This document shows positions 17,916 to 26,746 of a DNA stretch of 64,000 bases, piece by piece (the first letter of the stretch is position 1; each line of letters opens with the position of its first letter). The stretch covers positions 166,260-230,259 of the forward strand of contig NZ_JABFMV010000002.1 of NCBI RefSeq assembly GCF_013359685.1, written 5' to 3'. The notes under the pieces were generated by a model. That model made no database searches, was not told where the DNA came from, and saw only the letters and a list, made by a program, of their open reading frames with translations. A program made the translations under genes and the position numbers. The DNA comes from Leifsonia sp. C5G2. GTDB lineage: Bacteria > Actinomycetota > Actinomycetes > Actinomycetales > Microbacteriaceae.

Positions 17916-18206
17916 ATGACCGAGATCGACGAGGCGGTCGCCGTGTGGACGACCGACGACGGCGTCCCCACGCGCTTGGTGTGGCGATCCACCCGCTACC
18001 GCGTGTCGGACACCCCGACCGTGTGGGCGGAGGTGTGCGCGTGGTGGCGCCCGTTCGGCGAGCACCGCTACACGGTGGGCAGCCTGCCCCGGCAGATCGG
18101 GGGCTGGCGGTTCCAGGGCACGAGCGATGACGGCGACGCGCACGTCTTCGACGTCCGTCACGACGCGCTCGACCGCACCTGGCGGCTGGTGCGCGTCTTC
18201 GACTGA
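17916..18206 (+). CDS. DUF6504 family protein (SOS-regulated)
   Basis: This 96-residue Trp/Arg-rich protein belongs to DUF6504, often found beside imuA-imuB-dnaE2 in actinobacteria. It has the repeated pattern TRLVWRSTRYRV and WWRPFGEHRYTVG and no cysteine metal site or membrane segment. Function is unknown. GAGGTGA stands 5-6 nt before the ATG. A LexA box sits 18 bp upstream of the start, so it should be induced by DNA damage together with the translesion genes downstream. Confidence 0.85.
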   Translation: MTEIDEAVAVWTTDDGVPTRLVWRSTRYRVSDTPTVWAEVCAWWRPFGEHRYTVGSLPRQIGGWRFQGTSDDGDAHVFDVRHDALDRTWRLVRVFD

Positions 18207-18244
18207 CCCCAGCGTGGCACCGCGCGGGGGCGCGTCCGGGCGCA

Positions 18245-18250
18245 TAGCCT
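18245..18250 (+). promoter_or_regulatory. -10 box of the DUF3097 gene
   Basis: TAGCCT lies 7 nt before the GTG at 18258, favouring that start over the ATG one codon later. Confidence 0.5.
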
Positions 18251-18257
18251 CCATCGA

Positions 18258-19103
18258 GTGATGGACGACCGCTACGGAACCGATGTGCTGGCAGGCGACT
18301 GGCGGAGCGCCGGACGCACGCCCGTACCCGACGTCGAGGCCGTGCGCGACCTCGTGGTCGAGGAGGCGGCGAGCGGATTCTGCGGCGCGATCACGCGTCT
18401 CGAGGCCCAGACCGTGGAGCTGGAGGACTACTTCGGCAAGAAACGGGTGTTCCCCCTGACCGGCTCATTCCTCATCGACGGGTCGCCCGTCCGGCTCGTC
18501 GCCCCGCGGCGGACCCCGGACGGCCGCACACGCACCGCGTCCGGCTCGTTCGCCGTCGGCGACCAGAAGGCGCGCGTCGCCCGGGCGAGCCGCATCTTCG
18601 TGGAGGGCCGCCACGACGCCGAGCTGGTCGAGCGCGTCTGGGGCGACGACCTGCGCGTCGAGGGCGTCGTCGTGGAGTACCTCGAAGGCGTGGACGACCT
18701 GGACGCGATCGTGAAGGAGTTCCGGCCCGACCGCGGCCGGCGCATCGGCGTGCTCGTCGACCACCTGGTCGCCGGCTCCAAGGAGAGCAGGATCGCGGAG
18801 CAGGTCGCCCGCGGGCCGTACGGCGAGCACGTGCTGGTGGTCGGGCATCCGTACATCGACATCTGGCAGGCGGTGAAGCCCGCGCGCGTGGGGCTCGCGG
18901 AGTGGCCGCGCATCCCGCGATCGGTGCCGTGGAAGCACGGGATCTGCGCCGCCCTCGGCCTGCCGCACGAGAGCCAGGCCGACATCGCGCGCGCCTGGAA
19001 GCGCATCCTCGGACAGGTGCGGTCGTACTCCGACCTGGAGCCGGAGCTGCTCGGCCGCGTGGAGCAGCTGATCGACTTCGTCACGGAGCCGCAGGGGCGC
19101 TGA
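18258..19103 (+). CDS. DUF3097 family protein
   Basis: The 281-residue protein is of the actinobacterial DUF3097 family. The middle holds IFVEGRHDAELVERVWG and, about 40 residues on, GVLVDHLVAGSKES; this E...D pair resembles a Toprim metal-binding core, so a nucleic-acid-related role is possible but unproven. It lies between the two SOS promoters yet has its own TAGCCT box and no LexA box of its own. A repeat element with a 9-bp stem follows the stop. Confidence 0.85.
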   Translation: MMDDRYGTDVLAGDWRSAGRTPVPDVEAVRDLVVEEAASGFCGAITRLEAQTVELEDYFGKKRVFPLTGSFLIDGSPVRLVAPRRTPDGRTRTASGSFAVGDQKARVARASRIFVEGRHDAELVERVWGDDLRVEGVVVEYLEGVDDLDAIVKEFRPDRGRRIGVLVDHLVAGSKESRIAEQVARGPYGEHVLVVGHPYIDIWQAVKPARVGLAEWPRIPRSVPWKHGICAALGLPHESQADIARAWKRILGQVRSYSDLEPELLGRVEQLIDFVTEPQGR

Positions 19104-19130
19104 GCGGGGGCCTTGCCGCCTGAGGCTTCG

Positions 19131-19193
19131 GTCGGAGATCCGGCCACGGTTCGTTCGTATCTCCGACGTCGGGCAGCCCAGACGGAGATTCGA
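19131..19193. repeat. intergenic repeat with TCTCCG modules (copy 1), possible terminator
   Basis: GTCGGAGAT (19131-19139) pairs perfectly with ATCTCCGAC (19159-19167), loop 19 nt. The reverse complement of the whole segment aligns with 38148-38210: both carry GAATCTCCGTCTGGGC, then GTCGGAG(A/T)TACGAA, then TCTCCGACC. The first copy could end the DUF3097 transcript. Confidence 0.75.
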
Positions 19194-19312
19194 ACGTTCG
19201 AGCGCTGGTGCAGCAGAGGCGGGCTCGCGGTCGCCTGTGTCAGCGGGCCGGCGTACGCTGTCGTGGCACGACGGGGAGTTCTCCACAACCCGCAGATTTC
19301 TATTTGCGCGGT

Positions 19313-19328
19313 TCGAACATATGTTCGA
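19313..19328 (+). promoter_or_regulatory. SOS (LexA) box overlapping the imuA promoter
   Basis: TCGAACATATGTTCGA is a perfect palindrome (18 bp with flanking T/A) and an ideal actinobacterial LexA site. A GAAAAT -10 box (19327-19332) overlaps its right edge and lies 6 nt before the imuA ATG, so LexA would block the polymerase directly. Confidence 0.93.
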
Positions 19329-19338
19329 AAATGGGAGC

Positions 19339-20046
19339 ATGACATCGGCAGCTCCCCACCTCCGCGAACCGGTCGCCGACCGGGCGCAGGTGCATGAGCT
19401 GCAGACCCGCATCCGGCAGATGCAGGCCACCAAGCTCGAGAGCCGCACGCTGCAGACGCATCCCGCGCTCTCGCCGCTGCTGCCGGGCGGCGCGCTCAAG
19501 GCCGGGGCCGCCTATTCGGTGCGGGGGTCGACGACCCTGCTGATGGCCATGCTGGCCGGGCCGAGCGCCGCCGGGGCATGGTGCGGCGTGATCGGCATGC
19601 CCGACTTCGGGGCGGAGGCCGCAGGGCGGTTCGGCATCGACCTGGAGCGCCTGGTGCTGGTGCCGCATCCCGGCGACGACTGGCTGACGGTGACGGCGGC
19701 GGTCGTCGACGTGCTCAGCGTGGTCGTGGTGGCTCCGCCCTCCCGCGCCCGAGACGGCGACATCGCGCGGCTGAGCGCCCGCCTGCGGCAGCGCGAGACG
19801 ACCCTCATCGTCGCGGGCGACTGGCCGCAGGTCGAGGCGACGCTGACGGTTGCCCGCAGCGGGTGGGACGGGCTGGGCACGGGCAACGGCTACCTGTCGT
19901 CGCGCCGGGTGACCGTGGAATCCGTTCCACGCGGCGGCTCCGGGACCCGGCGCACCGCCGAGCTGTGGCTGCCGGCACCAGACGAGCGGTTCCTCGCCGA
20001 GCGCTCCGCCGTCTCCGGCCCGACGCGGCTCGAGGCGGTGGTGTAG
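19339..20046 (+). CDS. imuA: ImuA-like SOS mutagenesis protein
   Basis: The 235-residue protein is a divergent RecA-like partner of the ImuB/DnaE2 translesion complex. It has the ImuA-type start HELQTRIRQMQATKLESR, then SPLLPGGALKAGAAYSVRG at the place of the Walker A loop; the GKT signature is missing, as in other actinobacterial ImuA' proteins. I chose the ATG at 19339 because it lies 6 nt after the GAAAAT box; an ATG inside the LexA box is unlikely. The imuB start codon directly follows the stop. Confidence 0.9.
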   Translation: MTSAAPHLREPVADRAQVHELQTRIRQMQATKLESRTLQTHPALSPLLPGGALKAGAAYSVRGSTTLLMAMLAGPSAAGAWCGVIGMPDFGAEAAGRFGIDLERLVLVPHPGDDWLTVTAAVVDVLSVVVVAPPSRARDGDIARLSARLRQRETTLIVAGDWPQVEATLTVARSGWDGLGTGNGYLSSRRVTVESVPRGGSGTRRTAELWLPAPDERFLAERSAVSGPTRLEAVV

Positions 20047-21612
20047 ATGGCGGGCAGTGTCCAGCAGGCCGTCACCCGCGCGATCGTGCTGTGGTACCCC
20101 GACTGGCCGATCGTGGCGGCCAGACAGGCGCTCGAGCTGCCCGACGATCTGCCGGTGGCGCTGGTCGAGAAGGGCGTCGTCTTCGCCTGCTCCGCGGCGG
20201 CTAGAGCCGACGGAGTGAAGCGCGGGCTGCGGATGCGCGAGGCGCAGTCGCGCTGCCCGCAGCTCGAGGTGGTGCCGTACGACCCGGCGCTCGACGCGCG
20301 CGCGTTCGAGCCCGTGCTCGCCGCGATCGAGGAGATCACGCCGGGGGTCCAGCCGGTGCGGCCGGGCACCTGCGTGCTGCGGGCGCGCGGTCCGGCGCGG
20401 TACTACGGCGGAGAAGAGGAGGCGGCCGCCGAGCTGCTGCGCTGCCTGGAGGGGCTGGAGCTGCCGGCGGCGCGGGTGGGCGTCGCCGACGGCCCGTTCG
20501 CGGCGGAGCAGGCGGCACGCTCCACCGGGTCCGCCCGCGTGCGGGTCATCCCTCCTGGCGGCTCCCCCGCCTTCCTCGCTCCGCTGCCGGTCTCCCAGCT
20601 CGGCCTCGCCGAGCTGACGCCGCTGCTCCGGCGGCTCGGCCTGCATACCCTCGGAGACCTCGCCGCCCTCCCCCGCGTCGACCTGCGGGAGCGGTTCGGC
20701 GAGCGGGGCGAGCTGGCGTACACCCTCGCCAGCGGGCTCGACTCCACGGCCGTCGTCCCCCGCACACCGCCGAAGCAGCTCGACCGCGCCATCGAGTTCG
20801 AGCCGCCGCTCGACCGGGTCGACCAGGTGACCTTCGCCGTCCGCGGCACCGCGGAGCAGTTCGTCGCCGGCCTCACCAAGGCAGGTCTCGTGTGCACCTC
20901 GCTGCGGGTGGAGGTGGCCGACGAGTCCGGCCGGGTCAGCGAGCGCACCTGGCTGCATCCCCGGTTGTTCTCCGCGCCCGACGTCGTCGACCGGGTGCGC
21001 TGGCAGCTGCAGGGCGCGGGGTCCGTCGACAGCGGTCTGGCATCGCCGATCGCCCGGGTGATGCTCGAACCGGTGGCGGTCGACGACATCGGCCACCACG
21101 AAGACGGCCTCTGGGGTGGAGGAGCCGACGAGCGCATCCACCACGGGCTCACCCGCGTGCAGAGCATGCTCGGGCACGAGGCCGTGGTCACGGCGACGAT
21201 CGGCGGAGGCCGGGCTCCCGCCGAGCGCCAGGTGCTCGTTCCGTGGGGCGACCGGCCGGTTGGGGTCGCGCGCGCCGACCGGCCGTGGCCCGGGTCGCTG
21301 CCCGCTCCGGCGCCGTCGACGGTGTTCGAGGTGCCGCGTCCCGTCGCCGTGCTCACCGAGGAGGGCGCATCGGTCGAGGTCACCGACCGGGGCGACGTCA
21401 CCGCACCGATCGCCCGCTTCTCCCCCACGGGCGCTGCGGCCGACGCCCGGCCGGTCGACTCGTGGGCGGGGCCGTGGCCGGTGCGCGAGCGGTGGTGGGA
21501 CGCCACGCTGTCCCGCGCGATGCACCGCTTCCAGCTGGTCGACGCCGACGGCACGGCGTGGTTGCTCGCCCTGGCCGGATCCGGCTGGTTCGCCGAAGCA
21601 CGGTACGACTGA
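20047..21612 (+). CDS. imuB: ImuB, catalytically inactive Y-family polymerase homologue
   Basis: ImuB links DnaE2 to the sliding clamp during damage-induced mutagenesis. The 521-residue protein has the Y-family layout (palm/fingers about 1-200, thumb 200-260, little finger 270-370). The polymerase SxDE site is replaced (AAIEEITPGVQPV), so it should be inactive. Residues 352-358 read EDGLWGG, at the place of the mycobacterial clamp-binding motif QLPLWG but only partly conserved. A C-terminal region (400-521) matches the ImuB extension. Its stop overlaps the dnaE2 ATG by one base. Confidence 0.92.
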   Translation: MAGSVQQAVTRAIVLWYPDWPIVAARQALELPDDLPVALVEKGVVFACSAAARADGVKRGLRMREAQSRCPQLEVVPYDPALDARAFEPVLAAIEEITPGVQPVRPGTCVLRARGPARYYGGEEEAAAELLRCLEGLELPAARVGVADGPFAAEQAARSTGSARVRVIPPGGSPAFLAPLPVSQLGLAELTPLLRRLGLHTLGDLAALPRVDLRERFGERGELAYTLASGLDSTAVVPRTPPKQLDRAIEFEPPLDRVDQVTFAVRGTAEQFVAGLTKAGLVCTSLRVEVADESGRVSERTWLHPRLFSAPDVVDRVRWQLQGAGSVDSGLASPIARVMLEPVAVDDIGHHEDGLWGGGADERIHHGLTRVQSMLGHEAVVTATIGGGRAPAERQVLVPWGDRPVGVARADRPWPGSLPAPAPSTVFEVPRPVAVLTEEGASVEVTDRGDVTAPIARFSPTGAAADARPVDSWAGPWPVRERWWDATLSRAMHRFQLVDADGTAWLLALAGSGWFAEARYD

Positions 21613-24600
21613 TGGGCTGGAACAACCCGCCCATCCCGTGGGCAGAATTCGAGCGACGGCTCTCCGGCCGTCGTACCGGGCAGCAGGCCGACGAGCGGCC
21701 GTCGTCGCGCAAACGGCAGAAGTACGTTCCGCAGGCCATCCCGGAGGCCACCGAAGGCGCCGTCCCGTACGCCGAGCTGCACGCGCACAGCAACTTCAGC
21801 TTCCTCGACGGCGCCTCCTCGCCGGAGGAGCTGCTTGAGGAGGCCACCCGGCTCGACCTGCACGCCCTGGCGCTCACCGACCACGACGGCCTCTACGGCG
21901 CCGTCCACCTCGCCGAGGCGGCGGAGGCCTACGACAGGGTCGAGACGGTGTTCGGCGCCGAGCTGTCGCTGTCGCTCAGCAAGCCGCAGAACGGAGAGCC
22001 CGACCCGGAGGGCAGTCATCTCGTGGTGCTCGCCCGCCGCCAGGAGGGCTACCACCGGCTCGCTTCGGCGATCACGGCCGGCCAGCTCGCCGGAGAGGAG
22101 AAAGGGCGCCCGGCCTACCGGCTCGACGAGCTCGCCGAGCAGTCCGGCGGCCAGTGGATGGTACTGACCGGCTGCCGCAAAGGCGACGTCCGCCGCGCCC
22201 TCTCCCGCAGCGCAGAAGGGGCAGAGCGCGGAGAGCGCGCCGCGGAACGCGAGATCGCCAGGCTGGTCGACCTGTTCGGGGCCGGCAACGTCCTCGTCGA
22301 GCTGATCGACCAGGGCGGCCCGCGCGACTCGACGGACAACGACATCCTCACACGCATCGCCGGCCGGCTGGGGCTGCCCACGGTCGCCACCAACAACGTC
22401 CACTACGCGAGCCCGGCCCAGTACCCGCTCGCCACGGCGGTCGCGGCGGTGCGCGCCCGGCGCAGCCTCGACGAGCTCGACGGCTGGCTGCCCGCCTCCG
22501 GCGCCGCCCACCTGCGCAGCGGTGCCGAGATGGCACGGCGGTTCGCCCGCTACCCGGGCGCCGTCGAGCGCACGGTCGAGGTGGCGGACGACCTCTCCTT
22601 CCGTCTTCGCAGCGCCCGCCCGAGGCTCCCGAAGCTGCCGGTGCCGGAAGGGCACACGCCGATGAGCTGGCTCCGCGAGCTCACCTGGCGCGGCGCCGCC
22701 GAGCGCTACCCCGACCTCGACCGCACACCGCAGAAACGGGAGCGCATCGAACGCGAGCTCGACGTGATCGAGGCGAAGGACTTTCCCGGCTACTTCCTCA
22801 TCGTCTACGACATCGTCCGGTACGCCCGCGGGCAGGGCATCCTCTGCCAGGGCCGCGGCTCCGCCGCCAACTCGGCGGTCTGCTACCTGCTCGGCATCAC
22901 CGCGGTCGACTCGATCAAGTACGACCTGCCGTTCGAGCGCTTCCTCTCCAGCATGCGAGAAGAAGAGCCCGACATCGACGTCGACTTCGACTCCGACCGC
23001 CGCGAGGAGGTCATCCAGTACGTCTACCGCACCTACGGCCGGCACAACGCGGCCCAGGTCGCCAACGTCATCACCTACCGGCCGAAGAACGCGGTGCGCG
23101 ACATGGCCAAGGCGCTCGGCTACTCCACCGGCCAGCAGGACGCCTGGAGCAAGCAGATCGACTCCTGGGGCACCGTCCAGACCAGCGACGACCACGACAT
23201 CCCGGGCGATGTGGTCGGGCTCGCCCAGCAGGTGCTGAAGTTCCCCCGCCACCTCGGCATCCACTCGGGCGGCATGGTGCTCACCGACCGGCCCGTCGGC
23301 GAGGTGTGCCCGATCGAGCACGCCCGGATGGAGGGCCGCACGGTGCTCCAGTGGGACAAAGACGACTGCGCCTGGATGGGTCTGGTGAAGTTCGACCTGC
23401 TGGGCCTCGGGATGCTGTCCGCGCTCGACTACGCCATGCGCACCATCGAGGCGTCGCTCGGCGAGCGGTGGACGCTCGACAGCATCCCGAAAGAAGAGCA
23501 GGGCGTGTACGACATGCTCTGCCGGGCCGACTCCATCGGCGTGTTCCAGGTGGAGAGCCGCGCCCAGATCGGCACCCTCCCCCGGCTGCAGCCGCGCAGC
23601 TTCTACGACCTCGTGATCGAGATCGCGCTCATCCGGCCCGGTCCCATCCAGGGCGGCGCGGTGCACCCGTACATCCGCCGCAAGCTCGGCAAGGAGCCGG
23701 TCACCTACCTGCACCCGTCGCTCGTGCCCGTGCTCGAGCGAACGATGGGCGTTCCTCTGTTCCAGGAGCAGCTGATGCAGATGGCGGTCGCGGTCGGCGA
23801 CTGCACGGCGGAGGACGCCGACCTCCTCCGCCGTGCCATGGGCTCCAAACGCGGCGTCGAGAAGATCGGGGCGCTGAAGGCCAAGCTGTACGACGGGATG
23901 GCGCACAACGGCATCACCGGAGACGACGCCGACGCCATCTACGAGAAGATCGAGGCGTTCGCGAACTTCGGGTTCGCCGAGAGCCACGCCATCAGCTTCG
24001 CCCTGCTGGTCTACGTCAGCTCCTGGATGAAGCTGCACTACCCCGGCGCGTTCCTCGCCGCGCTGCTCCGCGCCCAGCCGATGGGGTTCTACTCGCCCCG
24101 CACCCTCACCGCCGACGCCCGCCGGCACGGCGTCGTGGTCCACCGGCCCGACATCCAGCGGTCCGGCGTCTTCCCGCTGCTCGAACCGCTCGACGACCGC
24201 CGGCCCGGCCCCACCGGCAGCGACCCGTGCCTCGAGACCGACCAGCCGCCGATCGACCCGTTCGACCCGGCGGTCGCCCTCGACTTCGCCGCGCACCGCC
24301 GCGACGCCGGGCACGCCGTCCGGCTGGGTCTCGCGGGCGTCACCTCCATCGGCGAGAAGCTGGCCGAGCGCATCGTCGCCGAGCGCGAGGCGTCCGGACC
24401 CTACCGCGACCTCGGCGACCTCGCGCGCCGGACCGGCCTCAACACCGCCCAGCTGGAGGCGCTCGCCGCGGCGGGGGCGTTCGAGGGCTTCGACCTGAGC
24501 AGGCGGCAGGCGATCTGGGAGGCCGGCAACGCCGCGCAGGAGCGCCCGGAGTACCTCGCGGGCACCGCGATCACGGTCCAGCCGCCCCTCCTGCCGATGC

Positions 24601-25016
24601 TCTCCCCCGCCGAGCAGCTCGCGAGCGACCTGTGGTCCACGGGCATCTCGACCGACGACCATCCGATCCGCTTCCTGCGCCCGGCCCTCGCCGCGCGCGG
24701 CGTCTACCCGGCCGACCGGCTCGCCGGCGGAGAATCCGGCCGTCGCATCGAGGTGGGCGGCGTCGTGACCCACCGGCAGCGGCCCGCCACCGCCGCAGGC
24801 GTGACGTTCCTCAACATTGAGGACGAGACCGGCATGGTCAACGTGGTGTGCCCGGTCGGGGTCTGGAACCGCTACCGCCGGGTGGCCCGCCAGGCGCCGG
24901 CGATGATCGTGCGCGGCATCCTCGAACGCAGCGAGGAGGGCGTCGTCAACATCGTCGCCGACAAGCTCGAGGCGCTCGACACCGGTATCCGCACCGTCTC
25001 CCGGGACTTCCGATGA
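21612..25016 (+). CDS. dnaE2: error-prone DNA polymerase III alpha subunit DnaE2
   Basis: The 1134-residue polymerase carries out translesion synthesis with ImuA and ImuB. It has an N-terminal PHP domain (YAELHAHSNFSFLDG, LTDHDGLYG), the polymerase palm with the acidic cluster DIDVDFDSD starting at residue 454, helix-hairpin-helix motifs and a C-terminal OB fold (IEVGGVVTHRQRP, FLNIEDETGMVNVV). The beta-binding QADMF-type tail of DnaE1 is not seen. The ATG overlaps the imuB stop (TGATG). Expression should follow the LexA box before imuA. The gene converges on the AMP nucleosidase gene with a 14-bp gap. Confidence 0.96.
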   Translation: MGWNNPPIPWAEFERRLSGRRTGQQADERPSSRKRQKYVPQAIPEATEGAVPYAELHAHSNFSFLDGASSPEELLEEATRLDLHALALTDHDGLYGAVHLAEAAEAYDRVETVFGAELSLSLSKPQNGEPDPEGSHLVVLARRQEGYHRLASAITAGQLAGEEKGRPAYRLDELAEQSGGQWMVLTGCRKGDVRRALSRSAEGAERGERAAEREIARLVDLFGAGNVLVELIDQGGPRDSTDNDILTRIAGRLGLPTVATNNVHYASPAQYPLATAVAAVRARRSLDELDGWLPASGAAHLRSGAEMARRFARYPGAVERTVEVADDLSFRLRSARPRLPKLPVPEGHTPMSWLRELTWRGAAERYPDLDRTPQKRERIERELDVIEAKDFPGYFLIVYDIVRYARGQGILCQGRGSAANSAVCYLLGITAVDSIKYDLPFERFLSSMREEEPDIDVDFDSDRREEVIQYVYRTYGRHNAAQVANVITYRPKNAVRDMAKALGYSTGQQDAWSKQIDSWGTVQTSDDHDIPGDVVGLAQQVLKFPRHLGIHSGGMVLTDRPVGEVCPIEHARMEGRTVLQWDKDDCAWMGLVKFDLLGLGMLSALDYAMRTIEASLGERWTLDSIPKEEQGVYDMLCRADSIGVFQVESRAQIGTLPRLQPRSFYDLVIEIALIRPGPIQGGAVHPYIRRKLGKEPVTYLHPSLVPVLERTMGVPLFQEQLMQMAVAVGDCTAEDADLLRRAMGSKRGVEKIGALKAKLYDGMAHNGITGDDADAIYEKIEAFANFGFAESHAISFALLVYVSSWMKLHYPGAFLAALLRAQPMGFYSPRTLTADARRHGVVVHRPDIQRSGVFPLLEPLDDRRPGPTGSDPCLETDQPPIDPFDPAVALDFAAHRRDAGHAVRLGLAGVTSIGEKLAERIVAEREASGPYRDLGDLARRTGLNTAQLEALAAAGAFEGFDLSRRQAIWEAGNAAQERPEYLAGTAITVQPPLLPMLSPAEQLASDLWSTGISTDDHPIRFLRPALAARGVYPADRLAGGESGRRIEVGGVVTHRQRPATAAGVTFLNIEDETGMVNVVCPVGVWNRYRRVARQAPAMIVRGILERSEEGVVNIVADKLEALDTGIRTVSRDFR

Positions 25017-25030
25017 CGTCGCTCGCCTGG

Positions 25031-25909
25031 CTATTCCTCGAAGCGCAGGTGGCGCACGCTGCGGCCGTTGCGACGCACCAGACGAAGCGCCTCCACCCCG
25101 ATCCGGATGTGCCGCTCGACGAAATCGCGCGTGACCCCGCGGTCGCTCTCCGCCGTCTTCACGCCCTCCGGCGTCATCGGCTGGTCCGACACCAGCAGCA
25201 GCGCGCCGCTCGGGATGCGGTTCGCGAAACCGGCCGCGAACACCGTCGCCGTCTCCATGTCGACGGCCATGCAGCGCGTCCGCTTCAAGTACTGCTTGAA
25301 GGTGTCGTCGTGCTCCCACACCCGGCGGTTCGTCGTGTAGACCGTCCCCGTCCAGTAGTCCTGCTGGAAGTCCCGGATCGTCGACGACACGGCCCGCTGC
25401 AGCTGGAACGCGGGCAGCGCAGGAACCTCCGGCGGAAGGTAGTCGTTGGAGGTGCCCTCGCCCCGGATGGCCGCGATGGGCAGCACCAGGTCGCCGAGCC
25501 GGCTCTTCTGCTTCACCCCGCCGCACTTCCCGAGGAAGAGCGCCGCCTTCGGGCACACGGCGCTGAGCAGGTCCATGACCGTCGCCGCGTTCGGGCTGCC
25601 CATCCCGAAATCGACCATCGTGATGCCATCCGCGGTCGCGTTCGGCATCGACCGGTCGAGCCCCCGCACCTCCGCGCCGTACCATTCGGCGAAACGCTCC
25701 ACATAGTCGCCGAAGTTGGTCAACAGGATGTACTCGCCGAACTCCTCCACCGGCGTGCCCGTGTAGCGCGGCAGCCAGTCGCGGACGATCTCGGCCTTGT
25801 CCTTCAGTCCCGACTTCGTGACGACGGTCTCCGCGCCACCCCCGGTCGGCGAAGCCGCTCCCGGCGTCACCGTTCCGGCCGTCTCGTCCGTGTTCTGCGC
25901 ATCCACCAT
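25031..25909 (-). CDS. amn: AMP nucleosidase (short form)
   Basis: The enzyme splits AMP into adenine and ribose 5-phosphate. The 292-residue protein has the nucleoside-phosphorylase-like fold: FGMGSPNAATVMDLL, LGKCGG, VDMETATVFAAGF for ribose contact and LLVSDQPMTPEGVK with the catalytic Asp. It is much shorter than the 484-residue E. coli enzyme because the N-terminal regulatory domain is replaced by a short Thr/Ala-rich tail, as is usual in actinobacteria. It stands downstream of the second VIT1 gene with an 18-bp gap. Confidence 0.9.
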   Translation of the reverse strand: MVDAQNTDETAGTVTPGAASPTGGGAETVVTKSGLKDKAEIVRDWLPRYTGTPVEEFGEYILLTNFGDYVERFAEWYGAEVRGLDRSMPNATADGITMVDFGMGSPNAATVMDLLSAVCPKAALFLGKCGGVKQKSRLGDLVLPIAAIRGEGTSNDYLPPEVPALPAFQLQRAVSSTIRDFQQDYWTGTVYTTNRRVWEHDDTFKQYLKRTRCMAVDMETATVFAAGFANRIPSGALLLVSDQPMTPEGVKTAESDRGVTRDFVERHIRIGVEALRLVRRNGRSVRHLRFEE

Positions 25910-25927
25910 CCGGCGGCCTTCCTCTCC

Positions 25928-26674
25928 CTAACCGGCGACCGTCGTCCCCAGCAGCGAACCGACGATGAACGTCGCCGCCAAGGCCAGGGCGCCACCGATC
26001 ACCACTCGGATCATCGCACGTCCGCGCGGGCTGCCGCCGATCCATGCGGCCACGTAGCCGGTGATCGCGAGCGCCAGCAGCACGGCGACGAAGGTGACCG
26101 GGATGCGGATTGCGGGCGGGAGCAGGATGGTCAGCATCGGAAGGATCGCACCGCAGGTGAAGGCCACCGCAGAGGCGAGCGCGGCGTGCCACGGGCTCAC
26201 CACGTCGTCCTGGTCGATGCCGAGCTCGGCGGAGAGATGCGCCGCGAGGGCGTCGTGCTCGGTGAGCTCGATCGCGACCTGGCGCGCCGTCGCCGGCGAG
26301 AGCCCACGCTGCTCGTACAGGCCGGTCAGCTCGTCCAGTTCCTCCTCCGGCATCTCCGCCAGCTCCCGGCGCTCCTTCGCGATGAGCGCTCGCTCGCTGT
26401 CCCGTTGACTGCTGACGGAGACGTACTCGCCGAGCGCCATCGAGATCGCACCACCCACCAGGGCGGCGAGCCCGGCCGTCACGATGGCCGGAATCGACTG
26501 GGTGGCTCCCGCGACACCGACGACGACCGCCGCCACCGACACGATGCCGTCGTTCGCGCCGAGCACCCCGGCTCGCAGCCAGTTCAGCCGCTGCGCCAGG
26601 CCACCGCGATGCGGTTCGTCCGGGTGCTGCGCGGCGCCGGGCTCCCGCCCGGCCTCTCCACTCGTCTCGCTCAT
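25928..26674 (-). CDS. VIT1/CCC1 family transporter
   Basis: The 248-residue membrane protein has the complete VIT1 plan: RAGVLGANDGIVSVAAVVVGVAG (helix 1), GGAISMALGEYVSVSSQRDSE, a cytoplasmic metal-binding helical region rich in Glu (about 90-140), and three C-terminal helices. It should export Fe(II) or Mn(II). Unlike the protein at 13084 it has no ferritin-like domain. TAGGCT lies 6 nt before the ATG. It is the first gene of a two-gene unit with amn. Confidence 0.92.
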   Translation of the reverse strand: MSETSGEAGREPGAAQHPDEPHRGGLAQRLNWLRAGVLGANDGIVSVAAVVVGVAGATQSIPAIVTAGLAALVGGAISMALGEYVSVSSQRDSERALIAKERRELAEMPEEELDELTGLYEQRGLSPATARQVAIELTEHDALAAHLSAELGIDQDDVVSPWHAALASAVAFTCGAILPMLTILLPPAIRIPVTFVAVLLALAITGYVAAWIGGSPRGRAMIRVVIGGALALAATFIVGSLLGTTVAG

Positions 26675-26680
26675 GCGCTC

Positions 26681-26686
26681 AGCCTA
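26681..26686 (-). promoter_or_regulatory. -10 box of the VIT1-amn unit
   Basis: TAGGCT lies 6 nt before the ATG at 26674. Confidence 0.5.
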
Positions 26687-26746
26687 GGAAGTGCACGTGC
26701 CGAGCGCCACGAAGGTACGGCGAGCCTAAGACCGTCGCTCAGGCAC

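Noticed and set aside
20403..26192. A minus-strand reading of 1929 codons across imuB and dnaE2
   Set aside because: It is the reverse shadow of high-GC genes; its composition (Arg/Ala/Gly/Pro runs) is not protein-like, and dnaE2 with clear motifs occupies the other strand.
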